64,000 nt of DNA from Burkholderiales bacterium. Its GTDB lineage: Bacteria > Pseudomonadota > Gammaproteobacteria > Burkholderiales > Burkholderiaceae_C. The notes below the pieces were generated by a model, which saw nothing but the letters and a program-made list of their open reading frames with translations, did no database searches and was not told where the DNA came from. The DNA lies in assembly GCA_947381415.1 (NCBI GenBank), contig CANCVB010000009.1, positions 26,627 through 90,626 on the forward strand, read 5' to 3'. The stretch's first letter is position 1; the number at the start of each line of letters is the position of its first letter. This document shows, piece by piece, positions 26,756-35,352 of the stretch. The position numbers were made by a program, and so were the translations under genes.

Positions 26756-27006
26756 GTCATACCTTTGAATTAAAAATGACGGGAAAAATTAACCTTCCAA
26801 TAATTCTAATGAGAAAATTAGCCTAAATCGCCATGAGAATTATCAAAAAATAAGTTTTGTTGCATTATTTTGAATGCTAAATTATCCATATCAAAAGCTA
26901 AGCTTAGAAATGGTTGATTTACCACCTCAAGTCAGTCGTTTTCGATCCGATTAAAGTGGAACAAGTCTTGCTTGTAAACTATGGAAACTATTAGATTTTT
27001 TGACAA

Positions 27007-27525
27007 ATGAATACAAAAGGAATGACGAAATACCTGATCATGGTGATGTTGATGACCTGCATCAACATCCCATTGTTCTTCTATTCCCGATCATTTTTGA
27101 CACCGAAGCACCTTACAGAAGACGTTTCAGCAACCGAGCAAGGCTTGGCGTCAGATAAACCATCGCACCACGACGCCGAACCTGCCGATCACAGCAAAAA
27201 TGCATCTGCCCAAGACCAGTCTGGAGAAAGTCTGGCTTTGGAGCCCAAACCAGAACCGCCGTCTTTGGCCACTTTATACCGTCCGCCGCTTCTTGGAAAA
27301 TGCAAAAAATTGTTTGAACGTTTCATGAGACAAACGGACCCCGACAAACCTTTTCGCGCATTTGTTTACAGTTTTGATGGGGAAACCGCTTACTGCGCGG
27401 GCGCCGTCACTGACAAAAGCCAAGAAAAAGCCGAAGAAATTGCCAAACGAGATTGCGAAGAAAACCAAGCCAGCACAGGCAAGTATTCTCCTTGTCGAAT
27501 TTACACATCAGAAGAAACTAACTAG
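27007..27525 (+). CDS. Membrane-anchored protein of unknown function
   Basis: I do not recognise the family. It has a single N-terminal hydrophobic helix (YLIMVMLMTCINIPLFFYS) acting as signal or anchor. A disordered Glu/Asp/Ser/Pro-rich linker follows (residues about 35-95). The compact C-terminal domain of about 75 residues has cysteines in GKCKKLFERFM, AYCAGAV, RDCEENQ and SPCRIYTS. The second gene follows eight bases after its stop, so the two are co-transcribed. The upstream 250 bases are A/T-rich. Confidence 0.62.
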   Translation: MNTKGMTKYLIMVMLMTCINIPLFFYSRSFLTPKHLTEDVSATEQGLASDKPSHHDAEPADHSKNASAQDQSGESLALEPKPEPPSLATLYRPPLLGKCKKLFERFMRQTDPDKPFRAFVYSFDGETAYCAGAVTDKSQEKAEEIAKRDCEENQASTGKYSPCRIYTSEETN

Positions 27526-27533
27526 GTAAAGCC

Positions 27534-28679
27534 ATGGATTGCGTTGCATGTGGAAAACCCATTTCAATCACCGCCAAATTTTGCGGTAAATGTGGCGCGC
27601 CCGCCAAACGAAGCGCCAAGCCGATTGAAGCAGCTGTCTCAACAGACACCGTCGCAAACACCACTGCGCCGCTTGAGACACCTATGGTGGACGATCTCAC
27701 CTTCAACTTGAGCCCCCCGGAGCACATGGCAGACATGCCTGACATTGACTTGGATTTGGCGCCCAAAGTGACAGAACCTGCTGTGGCGGCACCTCCTCCA
27801 CCTGTCTGGCCAGCCAGTCCACCGGTTCTTGCCGCAGCACCGAAAGAAACCCTGCCATCGGTTGACATTGAAAGACTGAAAGCACTGGAACAAACCCAGC
27901 AAGAAATCAAAAAGACGCTGGAAAAACATTCATTGTTATTGGACTTTATCTCGCTGGCATCCCAGCAGCAAAGCCATCAACAAACCCAACCCGACCCACT
28001 CGAACCCCTTATCCATCAAGTGGCGGAGCAACAAAACAGCTTGCAAAGCCAGCTCACCCAATTGGCTGCTTTACTTTCACAAAATGAAGCGCAACAGCAC
28101 TCACAGCGAATGCCCGATGAGTTCAAACTGCAACTTGAAAAACAAAAAATTGAGTTACATAAATTGATGTCACAAAGCTTTGCCCAAGGTCTGGCTCAAA
28201 GCACTGAAAACCTTCAAGATGCTGAACATGAGGCATTGGAACAACTGGAAAAACGCTTAGAAAACTACCACCAAGCCGCTCAGCAAAGTCTGGAAAAAAA
28301 CATGGGCGCTTTGGCCTCTGGCATGAGTGAGTTAAAAACCCAATTGCAAGCTATCCAGAAAAAATCAGCTGATAAGCCCACAGCTCGCAACCCATCCTCC
28401 CCCGATACAGACGGAGATGGTGGCAACTTTATGATTTTTATCATTGGTTTGTTGTGTGGTTTGACCGTTGTGCTGAGTTCTTTGGCGATATACAACTTCC
28501 TCTCACACGAACCCGCTAAGGCAGATGCACCCAATAAAGTTGAGAAGCACGACAGCGGCGATCACACCGAGGCAGCAGACAAGCACGCTGGACCAGCCCC
28601 CGACAAGCATGAAGATGCCGCTGATAAACATGGCGCTTCCGACAAGCATGAAGCGCCTGCCAAAGCCAAGTCTCACTGA
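27534..28679 (+). CDS. Zinc-ribbon coiled-coil membrane protein of unknown function
   Basis: The 381-residue protein starts with a zinc ribbon (CVACGKPISITAKFCGKCG, residues about 3-21). A Pro/Ala-rich spacer follows, then a long Gln/Glu-rich coiled coil (about 105-280). A single membrane helix (FMIFIIGLLCGLTVVLSSLAIYNFL, about 298-322) and a tail with repeated DKH/E units (DKHAGPAPDKHEDAADKH) end the protein. The tail could bind divalent metal. The layout suggests a cytoplasmic sensor or scaffold tied to a periplasmic His-rich tail. It sits between two other unrecognised genes on the same strand. Confidence 0.65.
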   Translation: MDCVACGKPISITAKFCGKCGAPAKRSAKPIEAAVSTDTVANTTAPLETPMVDDLTFNLSPPEHMADMPDIDLDLAPKVTEPAVAAPPPPVWPASPPVLAAAPKETLPSVDIERLKALEQTQQEIKKTLEKHSLLLDFISLASQQQSHQQTQPDPLEPLIHQVAEQQNSLQSQLTQLAALLSQNEAQQHSQRMPDEFKLQLEKQKIELHKLMSQSFAQGLAQSTENLQDAEHEALEQLEKRLENYHQAAQQSLEKNMGALASGMSELKTQLQAIQKKSADKPTARNPSSPDTDGDGGNFMIFIIGLLCGLTVVLSSLAIYNFLSHEPAKADAPNKVEKHDSGDHTEAADKHAGPAPDKHEDAADKHGASDKHEAPAKAKSH

Positions 28680-28704
28680 TGTACGCAAATTCTGAAAGCC
28701 CCAC

Positions 28705-29364
28705 ATGATTTGCACCAGTTGCTATTTCATCAACCCCAGTGAGAATGTTTTTTGCCAAAACTGCGGCTCGCAACTGCCGCATGTGCAAAACGAAAAACCG
28801 AACATTTCCCCGCTGATTTTGGCCAACACGCTTGACAACAGTTCGTTGTTGATTTCGCGTGGCCCCTGGGAGATGCGGCTGGACTTGTCCATCCCCTTTT
28901 TGTTGGTGGCATTGGCCATTTATCTTTTCACCGGGAATCAGGTCTATGCCTTGACCGCGGTGGGATTGGGATTGGCCTTTGCTTTGTACAAAACGCACGA
29001 TACCCAGCAAATCATCAGCCAAAGCATACCGGTGGAATTGATCAACAAGACCATCATTGCTTACGGCCCGGCCAACACCTCCAATCGCTTTTCTCTGCCG
29101 ACAGGGGTCTTGTATTTGCTTTCAGATGGCTTGTATTTCAAATCCTTCGACAGCAATGAAGATATTTCATTCATTCACATCGAAATTTCATTCACTGAAA
29201 GTGCCAAACGCATCAAAGGACTGTCATTGTTTGCCCATTGGCATGAAATTCAAATGAACAATGGCATGAATGAGCAATTCACTTTCACCGTCCAAAATGC
29301 TGGCGAGTGGATGTTATTGATGAAAGTATTGCGCTCAGACATGTTCAAAAAACCGACGGTGTGA
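28705..29364 (+). CDS. Zinc-ribbon membrane protein with GRAM/PH-like C-terminus
   Basis: The 219-residue protein begins with a zinc ribbon (MICTSCYFINPSENVFCQNCG). Two closely spaced membrane segments follow (LSIPFLLVALAIYLFTGN, ALTAVGLGLAFALYK, residues about 63-95). The soluble part (VLYLLSDGLYFKSFDSNEDISFIHIEIS... WHEIQMNNG) resembles GRAM or bacterial PH-like domains. Zinc ribbon plus membrane hairpin recurs in the preceding gene. It follows the second gene by 25 bases and the three read as one operon. The function is unknown. Confidence 0.62.
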   Translation: MICTSCYFINPSENVFCQNCGSQLPHVQNEKPNISPLILANTLDNSSLLISRGPWEMRLDLSIPFLLVALAIYLFTGNQVYALTAVGLGLAFALYKTHDTQQIISQSIPVELINKTIIAYGPANTSNRFSLPTGVLYLLSDGLYFKSFDSNEDISFIHIEISFTESAKRIKGLSLFAHWHEIQMNNGMNEQFTFTVQNAGEWMLLMKVLRSDMFKKPTV

Positions 29365-29365
29365 T

Positions 29366-30706
29366 TCAAGCCGCAAACATGCGCTGCATTTCTTGACGCA
29401 CGCGATAAGCTGGCAATTGTTTGTCCATGGCCACATCGTCCCAGCACAATGACTGGCCCTTTTTGACGGGTCGAACAAGCTTGACTTGGTGCGCCAACCC
29501 AAGCGGCAAACCACCCATCCGGGCAGAAGTGCTGGCGGGCAATAACTTGCCCCACACGGTATAGCCCCCTTCGCCATCCAATATTTCACCCGCTTGCAAA
29601 TCACGTTTGGCGGTGGCAACCACATCGGCATTCCAACTTTGTGCAACACCTGTAGCTTCACCGCGCAAAGCCACACTGGCCACCGACATACCGACCTCCA
29701 GTCCAATCAAATGCCATCGTTTGTAAAGGGTGAAGTAACGACCGGACGGATCGGTATGCGCGTTGTACTCTTCAAAACAATGTTTGATGTAGTCGGTCTC
29801 GGCCTCTACTGTGACCCAAACGCCCATGCGAATGTCATAAGGAATCACTCGGCCATCGGCCTCCAAAGAAGAGATGACCTCAACCATGCCCTTGTGCTCG
29901 AGCACCCCACCTTCGCTGCGAGGACGGGTGACAAAAGGAATATCTTCCACACTGGCAGGTGGGTAGAGCAAGCCATTGCTTGGCACAGTCAAGCCTGTGG
30001 CATTCGAGACGGCAGTGCTTTCAATGCTGGGCTTAGAGCCGTCCAAAAAGCTGTTGAACATTTTGGGATTCAAACCACCGCGACTGGCTTGCTCGGGGGT
30101 TAATCCGTAGTTGCCCCACACCGTGTCTGGGGTCGATTCACAAAAATGCGGCAACCATTTATGTCCCCGACCTGCCGCCACCACTGGGAAACCACAGGTG
30201 CGGGCCCAATCAACCAAATCACAAATCAAAGCGGGCTGATCACCAAATGCCAAGGAATAAACCACACCCGCTTGCGCGGCTTTGTGGGCCAGCAAAGGGC
30301 CACAAAATGCATCAGCTTCCACCGTGACATTCACCACATGTTTGCCATGTTCAAACGCAGCGAGGCAGTGCTCAACTGCCGCAATAGGGTTGCCAGTACA
30401 TTCGACAACGACATCAATGCGCGGGTCACTCACCAGCGCATGCCAATCTTCAGTCAGAAATGTCAATCGACTGTCAAACGCATGGTCTAAAGATGTGGCT
30501 TGGGATTGGTGAACTGGCCACCCTACCCGCGCCAAATTTGTTTGGGCACCCGACAAAGACAAGTCAGCGATGCCTGCCAAATGAACGCCCGGGGTTTTGG
30601 GCACTTGCGCCAAATACATGGCACCAAATTTTCCAGCGCCAATCAGCGCGACACGTATGGGCTTGTTGTCGCGCTCACGCTGTTGCAGTTGAAGGTACAA
30701 ACTCAT
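29366..30706 (-). CDS. NAD(P)-dependent oxidoreductase with C-terminal SAF domain
   Basis: The N-terminal Rossmann fold is clear (RVALIGAGKFGAMYLAQV, followed by DVVVECTGNP). This gives the appearance of homoserine dehydrogenase-like/Gfo-type enzymes. The last 70 residues (VVATAKRDLQAGEILDGEGGYTVWGKLL, then VRPVKKGQSLCWDDV) form a SAF domain, as in altronate dehydratase and antifreeze-like proteins. Substrates of this group are probably acid sugars or related compounds. It overlaps by four bases (ATGA) with the dioxygenase gene upstream on the same strand, so the two are translationally coupled. Confidence 0.75.
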   Translation of the reverse strand: MSLYLQLQQRERDNKPIRVALIGAGKFGAMYLAQVPKTPGVHLAGIADLSLSGAQTNLARVGWPVHQSQATSLDHAFDSRLTFLTEDWHALVSDPRIDVVVECTGNPIAAVEHCLAAFEHGKHVVNVTVEADAFCGPLLAHKAAQAGVVYSLAFGDQPALICDLVDWARTCGFPVVAAGRGHKWLPHFCESTPDTVWGNYGLTPEQASRGGLNPKMFNSFLDGSKPSIESTAVSNATGLTVPSNGLLYPPASVEDIPFVTRPRSEGGVLEHKGMVEVISSLEADGRVIPYDIRMGVWVTVEAETDYIKHCFEEYNAHTDPSGRYFTLYKRWHLIGLEVGMSVASVALRGEATGVAQSWNADVVATAKRDLQAGEILDGEGGYTVWGKLLPASTSARMGGLPLGLAHQVKLVRPVKKGQSLCWDDVAMDKQLPAYRVRQEMQRMFAA

Positions 30707-31584
30707 GCGGCTTTTTGGGTTTGGTCAAAAGGAACATCCGAGGTCACCAAAGCACTGGCAGGCAAGCCCTTGGCCCATGGCAAATCCACAGGGTAGGACT
30801 TGGACAAGCAATCGTCAGGCAGGCATTCAATAGGTGTGAAGTCGCGGTGAGCGATGAATTCAGGACGCTTGTGGCGACGAATATGGTTGCTCACGGCGCA
30901 CAAGCTCAGGTACACGCTGACACGGTTCCAGGGTGACAAATTGCTGGCAGACGCATGCACCAAACAGCTGTGAAACAAAATCATAGAACCCGCAGGACCT
31001 GTGGGGCTGACAATCCCACCTTGCTTGCCGCCTGCTCGCTCAACGAGCTGACCAATCAGGTCGTTGTCAACTGTCCACAACGGGTAACTGGTGGTAGTCA
31101 GATCGTGCTTGGCATCCACCACCCCTTTTTTATGGCTGCCGGGAATGAACATCAATGGGCCATTGAATTCATTCACATCGTCAAGAAAAATAGCCACGTT
31201 CATCGCCCGCTCTGTGGGCATCATGTCGTCGTTGAGCCAAGTGCCATAGTCTTGGTGCCATTGCCAAACATCGCCTTCAAACGCCATCTTGCCGTTGATC
31301 TTGAACTGGTGCATGTACAACTTTTCGCCAAACAAATCTTCGACGGGCTCAATCATTCTTGGATGCCTGGCCAATTTGGCAAAAGGTTCGCTGTACAAGT
31401 GGGCTGCAAAATTGGTGCGTACCGCGTCCTTGCCTTTTTCTCGCACATTGAATGCTTCTCGGCGGCTGTAGAGCTGAGGCACCTCCTCGACCAACACACG
31501 GGTTTCGTCTGGCGTGAACAGACCAGGGAAAAACAAATAGCCTTCTGTGTCAAATTGAGCGTGTTGTTCTGGGGTGAGTTTCAT
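30703..31584 (-). CDS. Phytanoyl-CoA dioxygenase family Fe(II)/2-oxoglutarate oxygenase
   Basis: The 293-residue protein has the double-stranded beta-helix signature: HQDYGTW (first His and Asp), a GSHKKGV segment and CLVHASASN (second His). The start MKLTPEQHAQFDTEGYLFFPGLF is typical for the PhyH family. Members hydroxylate lipids, ectoine or other small molecules with Fe(II) and 2-oxoglutarate. Its coupling to the SAF-domain dehydrogenase suggests sequential oxidation of the same substrate. The substrate is not predictable. It is divergent from the TPR gene. Confidence 0.82.
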   Translation of the reverse strand: MKLTPEQHAQFDTEGYLFFPGLFTPDETRVLVEEVPQLYSRREAFNVREKGKDAVRTNFAAHLYSEPFAKLARHPRMIEPVEDLFGEKLYMHQFKINGKMAFEGDVWQWHQDYGTWLNDDMMPTERAMNVAIFLDDVNEFNGPLMFIPGSHKKGVVDAKHDLTTTSYPLWTVDNDLIGQLVERAGGKQGGIVSPTGPAGSMILFHSCLVHASASNLSPWNRVSVYLSLCAVSNHIRRHKRPEFIAHRDFTPIECLPDDCLSKSYPVDLPWAKGLPASALVTSDVPFDQTQKAA

Positions 31585-31714
31585 GAGATGCTCCTGGGGC
31601 CGAATTCTGAATACGGCAAATTATCGCCCTTTCGCATTGTCTTGGCTGGCCAGGGAAAGCTGAGTTTCGCCATAATGCAGCCAAGCTTGTCACCTATGTG
31701 CCTGGAGTGTTTGC

Positions 31715-32149
31715 ATGAAACTGCTTTTTATTCTTGTTTTTAGCTTTTGTGCCTCATTGAATGCTGCCGCAGCAGATATCTCCGATGCCAATGCGCCCCC
31801 AGACTTGGCTGTCGCCAAAACATGGATTGAAAAGAAAGACTGGCCATCGGCAATTTCCAGCTTGGAGAAATTTGTCAAAGCCAACCCCAACAATGCCGAC
31901 GGGTTTAATTTGTTGGGCTTTAGCCTTCGCAACAGCAAACGCTACCCCGAAGCCATCTTCAATTACAAGGAAGCGCTACGCATAGACCCAAACCACCGTG
32001 GCGCCCATGAATACCTGGGGCAGACCTATGTGCAAACCAAGCAAATTGACAAGGCCAAAGAATTGCTGGCTTCGCTTGAAAAAATATGCGGCTTGCAATG
32101 CGAGGAATACATCGACCTGAAAAGAGCCATCGACAAATTCAAGAAGTAA
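31715..32149 (+). CDS. Periplasmic TPR-repeat protein
   Basis: The protein starts MKLLFILVFSFCASLNAAAADI, a signal peptide. Two to three tetratricopeptide repeats follow (AKTWIEKKDWPSAISSLEKFVKANPNNADGFNLLGFSLRNSKRYPEAI, then HRGAHEYLGQTYVQTKQIDKAKELL). A C-terminal helix carries two cysteines (EKICGLQCEEY). TPR proteins scaffold protein interactions. The partner is not apparent. It is convergent with the Lrp-type regulator, with an 11-base overlap of the 3' ends. Confidence 0.82.
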   Translation: MKLLFILVFSFCASLNAAAADISDANAPPDLAVAKTWIEKKDWPSAISSLEKFVKANPNNADGFNLLGFSLRNSKRYPEAIFNYKEALRIDPNHRGAHEYLGQTYVQTKQIDKAKELLASLEKICGLQCEEYIDLKRAIDKFKK

Positions 32150-32618
32150 ACACTGGCGGTTTCAGCGGTAACGCGGTTTTATAACGTACTTGCTTGAGGG
32201 CGAAACTGCTTCGAATTTTTTCAACCCCTGGGATAGGCGAGAGTTGCTCGAGGATAAATTTCTCCAGGGTCGCCATATCGGTGATGGCCACCCGTATCAG
32301 GTAATCGGAATCGCCCGTCATGAGGTAACACTCCATCACCTCGTCATGGTCGGCAATACGTCTTTCAAATTCAGCCAATGTGGCTTTGGACTGCTCTTTC
32401 AAACTGATGGAAATAAACACATTCAAACCTATGCCCAAGGCCTTGGGTTCGGCAAGCGCCACATATTTTTGAATCACGCCTGACGACTCTAATGCTTTGA
32501 CACGGTTCAAACATGGCGAGGGCGACAAATGCACTCTTTTGGCAAGCTCTACATTGGTGATGGCACTGTTTTCCTGCAATTGCGCCAATATTCTGTAATC
32601 AACCTGATCCAAAGACAT
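32139..32618 (-). CDS. Lrp/AsnC-family transcriptional regulator
   Basis: This 159-residue regulator has an N-terminal winged helix-turn-helix (DYRILAQLQENSAITNVELAKRVHLSPSPCLNRVKALE) and a C-terminal RAM ligand domain (MECYLMTGDSDYLIRVAI). Its SPSPCLNRV recognition helix is typical of Lrp/BkdR-type regulators. It is divergent from the AceE-like gene with only about 105 bases between. The pairing of an Lrp-type regulator with a stand-alone E1 enzyme is like MdeR/MdeB in Pseudomonas putida. I infer control by an amino acid or its 2-oxoacid. Confidence 0.85.
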   Translation of the reverse strand: MSLDQVDYRILAQLQENSAITNVELAKRVHLSPSPCLNRVKALESSGVIQKYVALAEPKALGIGLNVFISISLKEQSKATLAEFERRIADHDEVMECYLMTGDSDYLIRVAITDMATLEKFILEQLSPIPGVEKIRSSFALKQVRYKTALPLKPPVFTS

Positions 32619-32626
32619 AATATTCC

Positions 32627-32662
32627 TTTAAAGCCCATTTTCAAAATATTTTATGCTTTAAA
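32627..32662. promoter_or_regulatory. Candidate Lrp-type operator in the divergent promoter region
   Basis: The perfect eight-base inverted repeat TTTAAAGC / GCTTTAAA, spaced by 20 A/T-rich bases, lies between the Lrp-type regulator and the AceE-like gene. Its position suits a site for the regulator acting on both promoters. Confidence 0.45.
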
Positions 32663-32724
32663 AAGCTATTTTTAACCTATATATAAGGCATTCATTGGGA
32701 TCGATTTTGGCTACAGTTACAGCC

Positions 32725-35352
32725 ATGAACAAACGCCTTTTCAGTCTACCCGTGACCGCAAGCAAGCTTGACGCTGACCCCCAAGAGACCGCCGAATGGC
32801 GCGATGCATTTAACGCCGTGGTAACGCAACACGGTGCCGAACGGGCAGGTTTTTTACTGGACCAACTGGTTGCCCTGGCCCACCAAAACCAAATTGAATG
32901 GTCTCCAGAATTGGTCACGCCTTACGTCAACACGGTTGCTGTCGATGTGCAATCGCCTTTTCCTGGGGACCTGTCCATCGAAGAAAAAATAGCTTCGATC
33001 ATGCGATGGAATGCCTTGGCCATGGTGGCCCGCGCCAACGCCGCTTATGGTGAACTGGGTGGGCATATTGCCAGCTATGCCAGTGCAGCAGATTTGTTTG
33101 AAGTCGGTTTTAACCATTTCTTCCACGCCCGCAATGCGCAGCATGGCGGTGACCTGGTGTTTTTCCAACCCCACAGTGCGCCTGGCGTTTACGCAAGGGC
33201 ATTTTTGGAAGGTCGCCTCAGTGAACAGGATTTGGCGCATTACCGGCAAGAACTGAGTGCGCCGCGCACGGGGGCACGCGGTTTGTCCAGTTACCCACAC
33301 CCTTGGTTAATGCCCGATTTTTGGCAGTTCCCCACTGGCTCCATGGGCTTGGGGCCGATCAGCTCCATCTACCACGCGCGCTTCATGCGCTACCTCTCTC
33401 ACAGGCAGCTGCTGGACTGTAGCCAACGCAAGGTTTGGGGCGTTTTTGGTGATGGCGAAATGGATGAACCCGAGAGCATGAGTGCATTGACACTGGCCTC
33501 ACGGGAAAAATTAGACAACTTGGTGTGGGTAGTGAATTGCAATTTACAGCGATTAGACGGCCCTGTGCGTGGCAACGGTCGCATCATGGATGAATTGGAA
33601 AAGCTTTTCCGCGGTGCTGGCTGGAACGTCATCAAACTGATCTGGGGAAGCGACTGGGATGGTTTGTTTGCACGCGATACACAACACGCCCTGGTGAAAG
33701 CATTTGCCAACACAGTTGACGGACAAATGCAGACCTTTGCTGCCAAGGATGGGCGCTTTAACCGGGACAATTTCTTTGGCCAAAACCCTGAACTTGCCCA
33801 ACTGGCACAAGGTTTGACCGATGAGCAAATTGACCGCTTGAAACGAGGCGGTCACGACTTGGTCAAAATTCACGCAGCCTATGCCGCCGCCGCCACCCAC
33901 ACGGGTCAACCCACGGTTATTTTGGCGCACACGAAGAAAGGCTATGGCATGGGCCAAGCCGGTCAAGGCAAGATGACCACCCACAGCCAGAAGAAACTGG
34001 ATGACACCGCGTTACTGGAGTTTCGCAACCGTTTCAACCTGCCCTTAAGCGATGAACAAGCCAAAGAACTGGCTTTTTTCAAACCAGACGCCAACAGTGC
34101 AGAAATGCAATATTTACATGCCAAGCGAGATCGGCTCGGTGGCTATTTGCCCCGAAGAGAAACACTGTGTGACGCCGTTGCTGTCCCCGATCTGGCGCAA
34201 TATGCCCACTTTGCCAGCCAGGCTGATGGCAAAGAGATGTCAACCACCATGGCCTTTGTCCGATTGCTGGGCAATTTACTGAAAGACCCCCAACTGGGCC
34301 CACGGATCGTGCCCATCGTGGCCGATGAAGCGCGTACCTTTGGTATGGCTAATTTGTTTAAGCAAGTGGGCATTTATTCCAGTGTTGGCCAGAAATACGA
34401 GCCCGAGGATATTGGCTCGGTTCTCAGTTACCGTGAAGCCATGGATGGCCAAATATTGGAAGAAGGCATCAGCGAAGCCGGCGCGATTGCCAGCTGGACA
34501 GCCGCTGCAACCAGTTACAGCGTACATGGTTTGGCCATGCTGCCTTTTTATATCTATTACTCCATGTTTGGCTTCCAGCGGGTGGGCGATGCCATTTGGG
34601 CGGCAGCTGACCAAAGAGCCAGAGGCTTTTTGCTTGGCGCGACTTCTGGTCGCACCACATTGGGTGGTGAAGGCCTGCAACACCAAGACGGGTCTAGCCA
34701 TCTGGTGGCGGCAACCATTCCCAATTGCAAAGCGTATGACCCTGCTTTTGCATGCGAAATGGCTGTGATCGTTGACCACGGTATGCGCGAGATGCTGGTC
34801 GAACAAAAAGATGTTTTCTACTACATCACGCTGATGAACGAAAACTATGCGCAACCCAACTTGATTCCAGGCTCGCATGCGCATATTTTGCAGGGAATGC
34901 ACTTGGTTGCAGACAACCGAGACGAGATGAAGAAGTCTGCGCCAAGTGTGACACTCATGGGCTCTGGTGCAATCATGCTGGAAGTGATTCAAGCCGCTCA
35001 ATTGCTTGCCAAAGAGGGCTTTGCGTCACAAGTGTTCAGCGTGACCAGTTGGAGTGAGCTTGCGCGCAACGGACAGGCCAGCGAGCACGCCGCCATGGCC
35101 CAAGAGACCACCACAGTCCCATTTGTCACCACCCAACTGCAAAACACGCACGGTCCTGTGATCGCAGCAACAGACTATGTCAAGGCTGTGCCTGAAAGCA
35201 TCCGCGCCTTCATGCCACAAGGAAGGACTTACAAAACCCTTGGGACTGATGGCTTTGGTCGCAGCGATACGCGCGCCGAACTAAGGTCTTTTTTCCAAGT
35301 TGATGCCGCGCATATTGCCAAAGCAGCACGCTTGGCATTGCGTCAGGCATGA
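32725..35352 (+). CDS. Homodimeric pyruvate dehydrogenase E1-type 2-oxoacid dehydrogenase (AceE/MdeB-like)
   Basis: The enzyme is a thiamine-diphosphate-dependent E1 of the homodimeric AceE type. The thiamine motif GDGEMDEPESMSAL (GDG-to-N) is followed by VWVVNCNLQRLDGPVRGN. The C-terminal transketolase domain is complete (GSDGFGRSDTRAELRSFF). Starting at ATG 32725 gives 875 residues; AceE is near 887. The track's TTG start at 32695 adds ten unlikely residues. No aceF or lpd lies beside it, and a divergent Lrp-type regulator does. It may act on 2-oxobutyrate like MdeB rather than being the main PDH E1. Confidence 0.88.
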   Translation: MNKRLFSLPVTASKLDADPQETAEWRDAFNAVVTQHGAERAGFLLDQLVALAHQNQIEWSPELVTPYVNTVAVDVQSPFPGDLSIEEKIASIMRWNALAMVARANAAYGELGGHIASYASAADLFEVGFNHFFHARNAQHGGDLVFFQPHSAPGVYARAFLEGRLSEQDLAHYRQELSAPRTGARGLSSYPHPWLMPDFWQFPTGSMGLGPISSIYHARFMRYLSHRQLLDCSQRKVWGVFGDGEMDEPESMSALTLASREKLDNLVWVVNCNLQRLDGPVRGNGRIMDELEKLFRGAGWNVIKLIWGSDWDGLFARDTQHALVKAFANTVDGQMQTFAAKDGRFNRDNFFGQNPELAQLAQGLTDEQIDRLKRGGHDLVKIHAAYAAAATHTGQPTVILAHTKKGYGMGQAGQGKMTTHSQKKLDDTALLEFRNRFNLPLSDEQAKELAFFKPDANSAEMQYLHAKRDRLGGYLPRRETLCDAVAVPDLAQYAHFASQADGKEMSTTMAFVRLLGNLLKDPQLGPRIVPIVADEARTFGMANLFKQVGIYSSVGQKYEPEDIGSVLSYREAMDGQILEEGISEAGAIASWTAAATSYSVHGLAMLPFYIYYSMFGFQRVGDAIWAAADQRARGFLLGATSGRTTLGGEGLQHQDGSSHLVAATIPNCKAYDPAFACEMAVIVDHGMREMLVEQKDVFYYITLMNENYAQPNLIPGSHAHILQGMHLVADNRDEMKKSAPSVTLMGSGAIMLEVIQAAQLLAKEGFASQVFSVTSWSELARNGQASEHAAMAQETTTVPFVTTQLQNTHGPVIAATDYVKAVPESIRAFMPQGRTYKTLGTDGFGRSDTRAELRSFFQVDAAHIAKAARLALRQA

